Position numbers and translations under genes: made by a program
The notes under the pieces: generated by a model
Database searches by the model: none
The model's input: only the letters and a program-made list of their open reading frames with translations
Told to the model about the DNA's origin: nothing
In this document: positions 1-5,320 of the stretch, piece by piece
Layout of the letters: the number at the start of each line of letters is the position of its first letter
Position numbering within the stretch: the stretch's first letter is position 1
Origin: an uncultured Micrococcales bacterium
GTDB lineage: Bacteria; Actinomycetota; Actinomycetes; Actinomycetales; Microbacteriaceae
Length of the DNA stretch: 9,686 bases
Reading direction: 5' to 3'
NCBI GenBank assembly: GCA_903853515.1
Contig: CAINTU010000183.1
Coordinates: 1 to 9,686, forward strand

Positions 1-252
1 AGGTCTGAACTTGGTTTTGCGGCAGAAGATCCAAAGTCAATCGATGAGCACTTCGATTTAAAATATCGCGGTGCCCGGTTCTCATTTGGATACCCTGCTT
101 GCCCAAACCTTGAAGATCGAATCAAGCTCGTCGAGCTGCTTGATCCATCGAGAATTCAAGTTGAATTGAGCGAAGACCTTCAATTGCATCCCGAACAGTC
201 GACCGATGCAATCGTGTTGCATCACCCTGAGGCTAAATACTTTTCGGTCTAG
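1..252 (+). CDS. metH: Methionine synthase MetH, C-terminal end (partial)
   Basis: The first 83 codons, stop TAG at 250-252, read as the end of the activation (S-adenosylmethionine-binding) domain of cobalamin-dependent methionine synthase. Visible signatures are RGARFSFGYPACP (residues 23-35 of the fragment), the MetH segment that contacts SAM during reductive reactivation, then ELLDPSRI, QLHPEQSTDA and the terminal HHPEAKYF block. MetH transfers the methyl group of 5-methyltetrahydrofolate to homocysteine through methylcobalamin in the cytoplasm; this last domain re-methylates the cofactor after it is oxidised to cob(II)alamin. The catalytic, folate and B12 domains lie upstream of the window. 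The protein ends just after the KYF block, shorter than the E. coli enzyme, which I recall as normal for actinobacterial MetH. The gene shows that the organism uses B12, whether made or imported. Very sure of the family. Confidence 0.92.
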   Translation, partial: RSELGFAAEDPKSIDEHFDLKYRGARFSFGYPACPNLEDRIKLVELLDPSRIQVELSEDLQLHPEQSTDAIVLHHPEAKYFSV

Positions 253-275
253 CGCGGTCTTGCGAGAGCACTCTC

Positions 276-283
276 TATAAACT
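276..283 (+). promoter_or_regulatory. Putative -10 element for a leaderless hydrolase transcript
   Basis: TATAAACT lies 8 bases before the ATG at 292, and no purine-rich Shine-Dalgarno sequence lies between. A -10 hexamer here would put the transcription start at or very near the ATG, the pattern of leaderless mRNAs, which are common in actinobacteria. No convincing -35 box is visible. Directly upstream is the dyad GAGAG-CA-CTCTC (264-275), which would overlap the promoter spacer. Confidence 0.4.
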
Positions 284-291
284 TCTAACTG

Positions 292-1221
292 ATGTCTAGC
301 AATCAAGCAACTTTGCGCACTGGGGCCGAACTTATGGCCCTGGCTCGTTCACGCGCCGTGCGCAAGAGCATTCTGGTGAAAGATACCGAGACTGCATATT
401 GGGTTTACGAAGCAAGCACCAAAAATCCTTCAGCAGCCCTCGATGTCGTAATTTTGCACGGCTACCGAGGTGATCACAATGGTCTCGAGGCTCTTGCCGG
501 TGCACTGTCAGATTTCAATGTTTATTCACCCGATTTGCCTGGTTTTGGTCAGAGCTCGCCCTTTGCAAATCAAACCCACGACCTGGCCAGCTATTCGACT
601 TGGTTCACTGAATTCGTAAACGGTCTTGGGCTAACGCGTTCGCCTTTTCTGCTCGGACACTCTTACGGATCCACGGTGGTTGCATCAGCCTTGGCAAATG
701 ATTTGCACGCCTCTGGCGCTGTGCTCATAAATCCAGTTGTTGATGGTGTGCTAAGCGGCTCAAATCGCTTTCTCACCGCTGTGATGATGGTCTATTACGA
801 AATTGCGGCAAAGTTGCCAAAGCGCGCTGGGTTGGCAATGCTCAAGTGGAAAACGATGGTCTCAAGCATGAGCGCCGTCACCACAAAATCAAAAGACAAA
901 GCGGTTCGCAAGTGGATTGACGAACAGCATCAAATGCACTTCAACTCGTTTGCCAATACCGAAGTGGTGCTCGAAAGCTATCGCTCATCAACCAGCACGA
1001 GCATTGCCAAATTTGCAAAAGACATAAAGATTCCGGTGTTGCTCGTGCCATCTGACCGTGATGAAGTAACGCCTCAAGAGAAAGTCTTCGAGATCGCTAA
1101 AGATTTCGATTTTGCTCAGGTTTACCTGGTTGAGAATTGTGGCCATCTGGTGCACTACGAAGCAGCCGACGCCACAATGGCAAAGGTGACTGAATTCATC
1201 TATGGTGTTAGCAACAAGTGA
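292..1221 (+). CDS. Alpha/beta-fold hydrolase
   Basis: A 309-residue cytoplasmic protein (no signal peptide or membrane helix) of the alpha/beta hydrolase superfamily. The oxyanion-hole HG is at 56-57 after a hydrophobic strand, DLPGFGQS is at 81-88, and the nucleophile elbow GHSYGS is at 122-127 with catalytic Ser124. The acid is probably Asp257 in PSDRDEVTP (Asp255 is the alternative), and the catalytic His285 sits in CGHLVHYE. The complete triad implies an active esterase, lipase, peptidase or C-C hydrolase; a helical cap (about 150-235) covers the site, and the substrate cannot be named. The ATG at 292 is preferred because a -10-like TATAAACT sits just upstream. The stop overlaps the GTG start of the glycosyltransferase, so the two are probably co-translated, which hints at an envelope lipid or glycan substrate (inference). 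Family certain, function open. Confidence 0.88.
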   Translation: MSSNQATLRTGAELMALARSRAVRKSILVKDTETAYWVYEASTKNPSAALDVVILHGYRGDHNGLEALAGALSDFNVYSPDLPGFGQSSPFANQTHDLASYSTWFTEFVNGLGLTRSPFLLGHSYGSTVVASALANDLHASGAVLINPVVDGVLSGSNRFLTAVMMVYYEIAAKLPKRAGLAMLKWKTMVSSMSAVTTKSKDKAVRKWIDEQHQMHFNSFANTEVVLESYRSSTSTSIAKFAKDIKIPVLLVPSDRDEVTPQEKVFEIAKDFDFAQVYLVENCGHLVHYEAADATMAKVTEFIYGVSNK

Positions 1222-2297
1222 CCAAGTTCTTTTTCGACGCCAGATTCATAAGGCTAGATAGACACGATGGCATCTCGCGCTTCAGCGCCGAAATTTTCAC
1301 TGCCTTGGCCCAAATCGCCGAAGTGACTGCAATCATCTATGACGAGCGCCAGCTTGCCCACCTGCCCGATGGAACTGAGCATGTGAAGCTTTCGAATCCT
1401 GAGGCAGCCGGCGAATTCTTTATAGCGTCAAAACTAAATCGACTAAACGCCACTCACGTATTTTCTCCTATGCAGGTGATGGGCAGTTGGCGAAGAAAAT
1501 ACCGACTGGTGCTGACTCTGCATGATTTGATTTATTACCGACACCGCACACCGCCTCGCGATCTCAACCTGTTGCTTCAACTGGTTTGGCGCCTTTATCA
1601 CTTGACCTATTGGCCGCAACGCCTTTTGCTAAACCGTGCCGACGCGATTGCAACAGTATCGAAGACATCAAAAACCGCGATTGAGACTAATCGGCTCACC
1701 AAACGAGATGTTTCTGTGATCTATAACGCGTCTAGCTTCGCTGTGCCTAGCAAAGCGCGAGAATTTGATTTTGCAAAAAAGAAGTTAATCTATGTCGGCA
1801 GTTTCATGCCATACAAAAACGTTGAAACTCTAATTGAGGCATGTGGTCAGCTACCTGAGTTTGAACTTCATTTGCTAAGCAAAATTTCTGTGCAAAGACA
1901 GAATGAGTTAAGCCAACTTGCAGGCAAGCTAGGTGCAACAGTGTTCTTTGTCGGGGGAGTCTCTGACGAGCAATACCAAGAGATTCTTGATGAAGCCTTC
2001 GCTCTGTTGAGTGCCTCGAAAGATGAAGGTTTCGGTATTCCGTTAGTCGAGGCGATGCGACGCGGAACGCCCGCCGTTGTCAGCGATATCGAAATCTTTA
2101 GAGAAATCGGTGGCCAGGCCGCAACCTATTTTGATCCAAACGATGCGGGTGCGCTAGCAGAAGCAGTGAGGCAGCTTGACGAGCAAGCTAGCTGGCAACG
2201 AGTTTCTGAGCTTTCAAAAGAGCAGTCGATGAAATTCAATTGGAACTCATCTGCCAAATCGCTCTTGCAGATTATGCAAATACCTTCGAAAGACTAA
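1218..2297 (+). CDS. GT4-type glycosyltransferase (GT-B fold)
   Basis: A 359-residue retaining glycosyltransferase of family GT4 (glycosyl transferases group 1). The N-terminal acceptor domain opens FFFDARFI and DGISRF (residues 17-22), a start typical of mannosyltransferase-like GT4 enzymes. The C-terminal donor domain begins near 188 with YVGSFMPYKN (192-201; Lys200 probably contacts the donor phosphate) and carries the EX7E motif as Glu270 and Glu278 within DEGFGIPLVEAM. Such enzymes move a sugar from a nucleotide or lipid donor onto a glycan or lipid at the inner face of the membrane; donor and acceptor cannot be read here. GTG start; GTGA overlap with the hydrolase stop implies translational coupling. 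The TAA stop interlocks with the stop of the convergent phosphatase gene and leaves no room for a terminator. No large polysaccharide cluster surrounds it, so this is probably an isolated envelope-glycan step. Confidence 0.88.
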   Translation: MTKFFFDARFIRLDRHDGISRFSAEIFTALAQIAEVTAIIYDERQLAHLPDGTEHVKLSNPEAAGEFFIASKLNRLNATHVFSPMQVMGSWRRKYRLVLTLHDLIYYRHRTPPRDLNLLLQLVWRLYHLTYWPQRLLLNRADAIATVSKTSKTAIETNRLTKRDVSVIYNASSFAVPSKAREFDFAKKKLIYVGSFMPYKNVETLIEACGQLPEFELHLLSKISVQRQNELSQLAGKLGATVFFVGGVSDEQYQEILDEAFALLSASKDEGFGIPLVEAMRRGTPAVVSDIEIFREIGGQAATYFDPNDAGALAEAVRQLDEQASWQRVSELSKEQSMKFNWNSSAKSLLQIMQIPSKD

Positions 2298-2875
2298 ATT
2301 TCGGCCAAACTTGCGGGGGCATATTCACTTAGCGCCCAAACACCATCTGCGTGTTCTAGGCGATTGAGTGAAACATTTTGCAGTCGATCTTGCTCAAGCG
2401 GGTATTCGCCAGCGCTAACTATCGTGATGAGCTTTCGAATCAAAGCCCCGTGAGAAATCGCCAGAACCCTAAGACCCGCGTATTCGCTGGCGATTAGATC
2501 TAGAAGTGCATTAGCCCGTTTGGTTAGCTGTGCAAGAGTTTCGATGCCGTCAATCTGATCATGAGTTTCATGCAGGGTTCGCCATTCCGCGATACTCAAA
2601 CCCTCTGCCGAACCGAAAGAACGCTCGATTAGCCCCTCGACCACAATCGGCCGCAACCCAAGCACGAGACCAAAGGCATCAGCAGTCTCGCGGGCGCGAT
2701 CAAGCGGTGAGCAGAGCAAGACATCCCAGTCACCTGCATTGATTTTTGAAGCACCCTGCTGCGCTTGAAGCCTGCCAGTGTCGTTCAAAGGCACATCAGT
2801 TGAGCCTTGCAACAACAGCGCGAGGTTCCAGTCGGTTTGGCCGTGACGTACTAATCCGAGCATCGTTGAAGTCAT
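2294..2875 (-). CDS. Histidine phosphatase (phosphoglycerate-mutase-like)
   Basis: A 193-residue histidine phosphatase superfamily protein. LVRHGQTDWN (8-17) carries the phospho-accepting His11 with Arg10; Arg60 in SPLDRARETA, the proton donor Glu84 in LIERSFGSAEG and His142 in ISHGALIRKL complete the phosphate pocket. The length fits small monomeric phosphatases (CobC, PhoE and GpgP types) rather than glycolytic GpmA, which is longer and has its own insertions. Possible substrates are alpha-ribazole phosphate, glucosyl-3-phosphoglycerate or broad phosphomonoesters; the sequence does not decide. The ATG at 2875 overlaps the sirtuin stop (ATGA), so it is the second gene of a two-gene unit; a second ATG at 2863 would trim four residues and still keep His11. 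The stop interlocks with that of the convergent glycosyltransferase. Confidence 0.9.
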   Translation of the reverse strand: MTSTMLGLVRHGQTDWNLALLLQGSTDVPLNDTGRLQAQQGASKINAGDWDVLLCSPLDRARETADAFGLVLGLRPIVVEGLIERSFGSAEGLSIAEWRTLHETHDQIDGIETLAQLTKRANALLDLIASEYAGLRVLAISHGALIRKLITIVSAGEYPLEQDRLQNVSLNRLEHADGVWALSEYAPASLAEI

Positions 2876-3708
2876 TTAAGCAACCTGTCTAAAACCTGAG
2901 ATGTATTTGCTTCGATTTTGGCAATAGCGAGGTGATCTGCCTTTGATTCGCCAAGGTTCACAATGATTATTTCTCGACCAGCTTTCGCCGCAGCACGCAC
3001 AAATCGAAGACCTGAGTTCACAGCTAACGAAGTGCCGGCAACAAGCAGAATCGGCGCAGAATCAAAAATGCGATTTGCTGATTCGACCCGTTCGATTGGC
3101 ACGCTCTCGCCAAAGAAAACTACATCTGGTTTCAATGTTCCTTTGCAATTCAAACAAACTGGGATTCGAAAATCGCTGGTTGCCTCGATCTCGGCGTCGC
3201 CGTCTGGCGTGAACTCGATCTGCTGGTCTTTAGAAAGATTAGGGTTCAACTCTTCGATTTGGGCGTCGAGGTCGCTTCTCGAGATCAGCTTGCGGCAACT
3301 CATGCAAATCACTCGATCAAGCCTGCCGTGCAAATCAATTACTTTAGCGCTGCCGGCAGCCTGGTGCAGACCATCGACGTTTTGAGTAACAATCCCAGCG
3401 ATTTGACCAACTTTTTCGGCGCGGGCAAGTGCGAAATGCCCCTGGTTAGGCAGGGCATCTGAGATTCGACTAAATCCCACATAACTTCTGGCCCAATAAC
3501 GACGCTGGGCATCAATAGAACCCATAAAAGAGTCGAAGGTCATTGGGTGTCGAGGGGTTCGACCTGCACCACGATAGTCAGGAATGCCAGAGTCCGTTGA
3601 TATTCCAGCGCCAGTCAATACCGCGATTTGGCGATTTGAAATGCGCTCACGCGCCATTTCGATGCCGTACAGCACCGCAGAACTCAATTGCTCAGCTGCA
3701 TCATTCAT
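2872..3708 (-). CDS. Sir2-family NAD-dependent protein deacylase (class II, SIRT4-like)
   Basis: A 278-residue complete sirtuin. The NAD-binding motifs are GAGIS (33-37) and GIPDYRG (41-47), TQNVDGLH (108-115), the catalytic base His127 in DLHGRL, a Cys4 zinc ribbon (Cys135, Cys138, Cys185, Cys188), KPDVVFFGE (193-201) and GTSLAVNSG (225-233). The GIPDYR form with KPDVVFFGE and a long, acidic stretch between the two Cys pairs matches class II bacterial sirtuins related to SIRT4, not the CobB-like class III desuccinylases. The family removes acyl groups from lysine, or transfers ADP-ribose, consuming NAD and releasing nicotinamide, in the cytoplasm. The ATG at 3708 has no Shine-Dalgarno sequence but a TAGACT hexamer 9 bases upstream, so the mRNA may be leaderless. 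It is the first gene of a unit with the histidine phosphatase and divergent from the DNA methyltransferase. Confidence 0.92.
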   Translation of the reverse strand: MNDAAEQLSSAVLYGIEMARERISNRQIAVLTGAGISTDSGIPDYRGAGRTPRHPMTFDSFMGSIDAQRRYWARSYVGFSRISDALPNQGHFALARAEKVGQIAGIVTQNVDGLHQAAGSAKVIDLHGRLDRVICMSCRKLISRSDLDAQIEELNPNLSKDQQIEFTPDGDAEIEATSDFRIPVCLNCKGTLKPDVVFFGESVPIERVESANRIFDSAPILLVAGTSLAVNSGLRFVRAAAKAGREIIIVNLGESKADHLAIAKIEANTSQVLDRLLK

Positions 3709-3717
3709 ACTTAGGCA

Positions 3718-3723
3718 AGTCTA
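3718..3723 (-). promoter_or_regulatory. Putative -10 element for the sirtuin-phosphatase unit
   Basis: On the reverse strand TAGACT (inside TTTTAGACTT) ends 9 bases before the sirtuin ATG. It fits the actinobacterial TAnnnT -10 pattern, and the spacing would give a leaderless or nearly leaderless transcript; no Shine-Dalgarno sequence intervenes. The -35 region is not recognisable. The same hexamer occurs ahead of the FKBP gene at 8798-8803. Confidence 0.4.
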
Positions 3724-3762
3724 AAACTTGGGCGGCACAATCCATGCTCTAAACAGGTGGCA

Positions 3763-3781
3763 GAATTGCGTTGAGCAATTC
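3763..3781. promoter_or_regulatory. Perfect inverted repeat in the sirtuin/methyltransferase divergent gap
   Basis: GAATTGC (3763-3769), five bases GTTGA, then GCAATTC (3775-3781): a perfect 7-bp dyad in the only 100-base space between two divergent genes. It lies upstream of the presumed sirtuin promoter and 27 bases before the methyltransferase TTG. No T-tract follows on either strand, and both flanking genes read away from it, so it is not a terminator. It is either an operator for a homodimeric regulator or a hairpin in the methyltransferase leader. The assignment is inference; the symmetry itself is seen directly. Confidence 0.45.
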
Positions 3782-3797
3782 GGCGCGGCAACTAACT

Positions 3798-3802
3798 AAG
3801 GG
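3798..3802 (+). promoter_or_regulatory. Shine-Dalgarno site that fixes the methyltransferase TTG start
   Basis: AAGGG ends 6 bases before the TTG at 3809. It supports this uncommon start codon, and the protein then opens MIKYIGSKR, exactly where D12 methyltransferases usually begin. Confidence 0.6.
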
Positions 3803-3808
3803 CACAGG

Positions 3809-4852
3809 TTGATTAAATACATCGGCTCTAAGCGTGTCTTGATGCCAGTGATTGAAAAACTTGCCAGCGCAAGCGGGGCAGAAACAGCGCTCGATCTTTT
3901 TACCGGAACAACTCGAGTTGCCAGAGCGCTTAAATCGACCGGAATGCATGTTACCGCCAGCGACTCAGCAAGCTATTCAAGGGTCTTTGCCCAAACTTGG
4001 ATTGCGCTTGATCGCACACAGGTGAATCTAGCCGAACTAGATGAGGCGCTGGCAGAACTCAACGCTCTCAAAGGTGCAGCGGGTTATTTCACCCACAAGT
4101 TCTGCATCGAAGCAAGATATTTTCAGGTCGGCAACGGTGAGCGAATCGACGCCATGCGTGAGCGAATCGAAAGCAGCTATAAGTCCAGTTGGCTCTACGA
4201 GCCGTTGCTTACGTCGTTGATTCTGGCCGCAGATCGCGTCGATTCAACTACTGGCCTGCAAATGGCATACCTAAAAAGCTACGCCGCACGTTCATTTCGC
4301 ACCCTTGAGCTTCGTGACCCAGGTTTGATGGTGGGTTCAGGCGTGGCACTGCAGGGCGACGCAATCGAACTCTCTGCCAGCCTGCCCGAATACGATTTGG
4401 TTTATCTCGATCCGCCATATAACCAGCACCGGTACTTCAGCAACTATCACATCTGGGAATCCTTGGTGCGCTGGGATAAACCCGAGACCTATGGGGTAGC
4501 AAACAAACGGCTTGATGCGCGCGATGCAAGCATGAAGAGTCCATTCAATTCGCGGCTCACCATGGCAGATGCTCTAAACACAACAGTCAGCCAACTCAAA
4601 GCGAAGACCATGATGCTCAGCTATAACAATGAGGCGTGGCTCTCGCGTGCCGAGCTTTTTGAAATCGCTTCACAAATTGGCGAGGTGCGCATCCTTGATT
4701 TCGATTCAAGGCGCTATGTCGGTTCACAAATAGGCGGATTCAATCTTCAAGGCAGGCGAGTGAGCGATCCAGGCCACAAACAAAATATTGAGCACATTGT
4801 TTTGGCGGGTAAGCCAGAGATTTTAGATCGAATGCAAGCAGCTCTGAGTTAA
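3809..4852 (+). CDS. D12-class DNA adenine-N6 methyltransferase (solitary)
   Basis: A 347-residue DNA methyltransferase of the MethyltransfD12 family, which transfers a methyl group from SAM to N6 of adenine in a specific DNA site. The order of motifs is that of the alpha group: motif X as MIKYIGSKR (1-9), motif I as DLFTGTTRVA (29-38), then the catalytic motif IV DPPY (201-204, in LDPPYNQHRYF), with LSYNNE (270-275) downstream. Motif I is unusual in having Thr where the textbook FxGxG has its second Gly. The region 50-190 probably holds the target-recognition part; the recognition sequence cannot be deduced. TTG start with an AAGGG ribosome site. No restriction endonuclease, specificity subunit or Vsr gene lies within the window, so this looks like an orphan enzyme for regulation, replication or repair marking, or a relic of a lost restriction system. 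Base usage resembles its neighbours, so recent transfer is not evident. Confidence 0.9.
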   Translation: MIKYIGSKRVLMPVIEKLASASGAETALDLFTGTTRVARALKSTGMHVTASDSASYSRVFAQTWIALDRTQVNLAELDEALAELNALKGAAGYFTHKFCIEARYFQVGNGERIDAMRERIESSYKSSWLYEPLLTSLILAADRVDSTTGLQMAYLKSYAARSFRTLELRDPGLMVGSGVALQGDAIELSASLPEYDLVYLDPPYNQHRYFSNYHIWESLVRWDKPETYGVANKRLDARDASMKSPFNSRLTMADALNTTVSQLKAKTMMLSYNNEAWLSRAELFEIASQIGEVRILDFDSRRYVGSQIGGFNLQGRRVSDPGHKQNIEHIVLAGKPEILDRMQAALS

Positions 4853-4886
4853 ACAAAAAATCCTCAACCTAAAAAGGCCAAGGATT
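4851..4886 (-). terminator. Rho-independent terminator of tRNA-Leu
   Basis: Read on the reverse strand, AATCCTTGGCCT (4886-4875) pairs with AGGTTGAGGATT (4870-4859) around a TTTT loop, and TTTTGTTT (4858-4851) follows. The 12-bp stem is unbroken only in the reverse-strand RNA, because its middle three pairs are U-G, G-U and G-U; on the forward strand the same positions are mismatches (CAA against CCA). It therefore serves the tRNA transcript, 25 bases beyond the tRNA 3' end, and would be a poor terminator for the methyltransferase gene whose stop it touches. Confidence 0.8.
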
Positions 4887-4911
4887 CTTCGTTTAGCTGT
4901 CTCAAGCTACG

Positions 4912-4994
4912 TGTCCGAAAGGGGACTTGAACCCCTACCCGCCGAAGCGGACTAGCACCTCAAGCTAGCGCGTCTACCATTCCGCCACCCGGAC
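4912..4994 (-). tRNA. tRNA-Leu (anticodon GAG)
   Basis: An 83-base class II tRNA reads right to left. The acceptor stem GTCCGGG pairs with TTCGGAC (two G-U pairs at its base) and the discriminator base is A, as required for leucine. The anticodon stem CTAGC/GCTAG closes the loop TTGAGGT, giving anticodon GAG (4961-4959), which reads CUC and CUU. The long variable arm is CCGC-TTCG-GCGG, a stem with a stable UUCG tetraloop, diagnostic of Leu/Ser/Tyr tRNAs. The T arm is AGGGG-TTCAAGT-CCCCT. The 3' CCA is not encoded and must be added by the CCA-adding enzyme. It is transcribed alone, between its terminator and the divergent small acidic gene. No integrase or duplicated tRNA 3' end nearby suggests use as an attachment site. 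Confidence 0.97.
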
Positions 4995-5001
4995 TGATGT
5001 G

Positions 5002-5007
5002 AATCTA
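5002..5007 (-). promoter_or_regulatory. Possible -10 element of the tRNA-Leu promoter
   Basis: On the reverse strand TAGATT (TAnnnT type) ends 7 bases before the first base of the tRNA, a distance that would start the transcript at or near the mature 5' end. No good -35 match is seen about 17 bases further upstream, so the call rests on position and the hexamer alone. Confidence 0.3.
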
Positions 5008-5101
5008 TTGTGGTAGCAAGTGAAAAGTTTATACGAAACTAATTGGCCTCGGCACCGAGCGCTTCAAGCGTTATTGGCATTGTCAAGAGTAAGTTGGCGT
5101 T

Positions 5102-5320
5102 ATGGCTAAAGATGCGAGAGTCGCCCTCAATCAATTGAACGCAGCGTTAGAACGTCACTTTGAGGCGGTCGCATCGGGGCGAGGCTCTGATGACCCGGCT
5201 ATTTTGCATGCCTATGTCAGCCTAGAAGAGGCTTTTCTCGATTACGAAGAGGCCCTAAACGACCAGTTCGGCGAGTTCTTGCCAATGGAACTGGCAGAAG
5301 ACGAGAGCGAGTCAAATTGA
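5102..5320 (+). CDS. Small acidic protein of unknown function, coupled to uppP
   Basis: A 72-residue protein with 17 Asp/Glu against 4 Lys/Arg, no cysteine and no membrane segment. It is probably mostly helical: a first helix (about 4-25, ARVALNQLNAALERHFEAV), a Gly/Asp-rich turn GRGSDDP (26-32), a second helix (33-54) and an acidic tail EDESES. I do not recognise a characterised family; I recall similar short acidic proteins in other Microbacteriaceae carrying uncertain names, so no function is claimed. It is believed real because ATG is in place, the amphipathic pattern is regular, and the stop overlaps the TTG start of UppP (TTGA), which implies translational coupling. No strong Shine-Dalgarno sequence precedes it; TAAGTT at 5090-5095 could be a -10 element, but the 6-base gap to ATG is short. 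It is divergent from tRNA-Leu. Confidence 0.78.
   Translation: MAKDARVALNQLNAALERHFEAVASGRGSDDPAILHAYVSLEEAFLDYEEALNDQFGEFLPMELAEDESESN

Noticed and set aside
2963..3385. A 140-codon forward frame opposite the sirtuin gene.
   Set aside because: It is antisense to a complete sirtuin with intact NAD and zinc motifs; composition is that of a shadow frame.
3749..3949. Reverse 66-codon frame across the sirtuin/methyltransferase gap and the methyltransferase start.
   Set aside because: It overlaps the conserved N-terminus of the methyltransferase and the divergent control region; no start signal or family resemblance.
3809..4852. A complete restriction-modification or phage-defence island around the methyltransferase.
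   Set aside because: The neighbours are a sirtuin and a tRNA; no nuclease, helicase, specificity subunit or defence gene is present in the window.
4912..4994. tRNA-Leu as an integration (att) site for a mobile element.
   Set aside because: No integrase, no duplicated tRNA 3' end and no compositional change in the flanking genes.
5048..5070. Two adjacent short palindromes, CTCGG-CA-CCGAG and CGCTT-C-AAGCG, between tRNA-Leu and the acidic gene.
   Set aside because: Five-base arms with 1-2 base centres cannot form good RNA hairpins and occur easily by chance; position offers no clear role.
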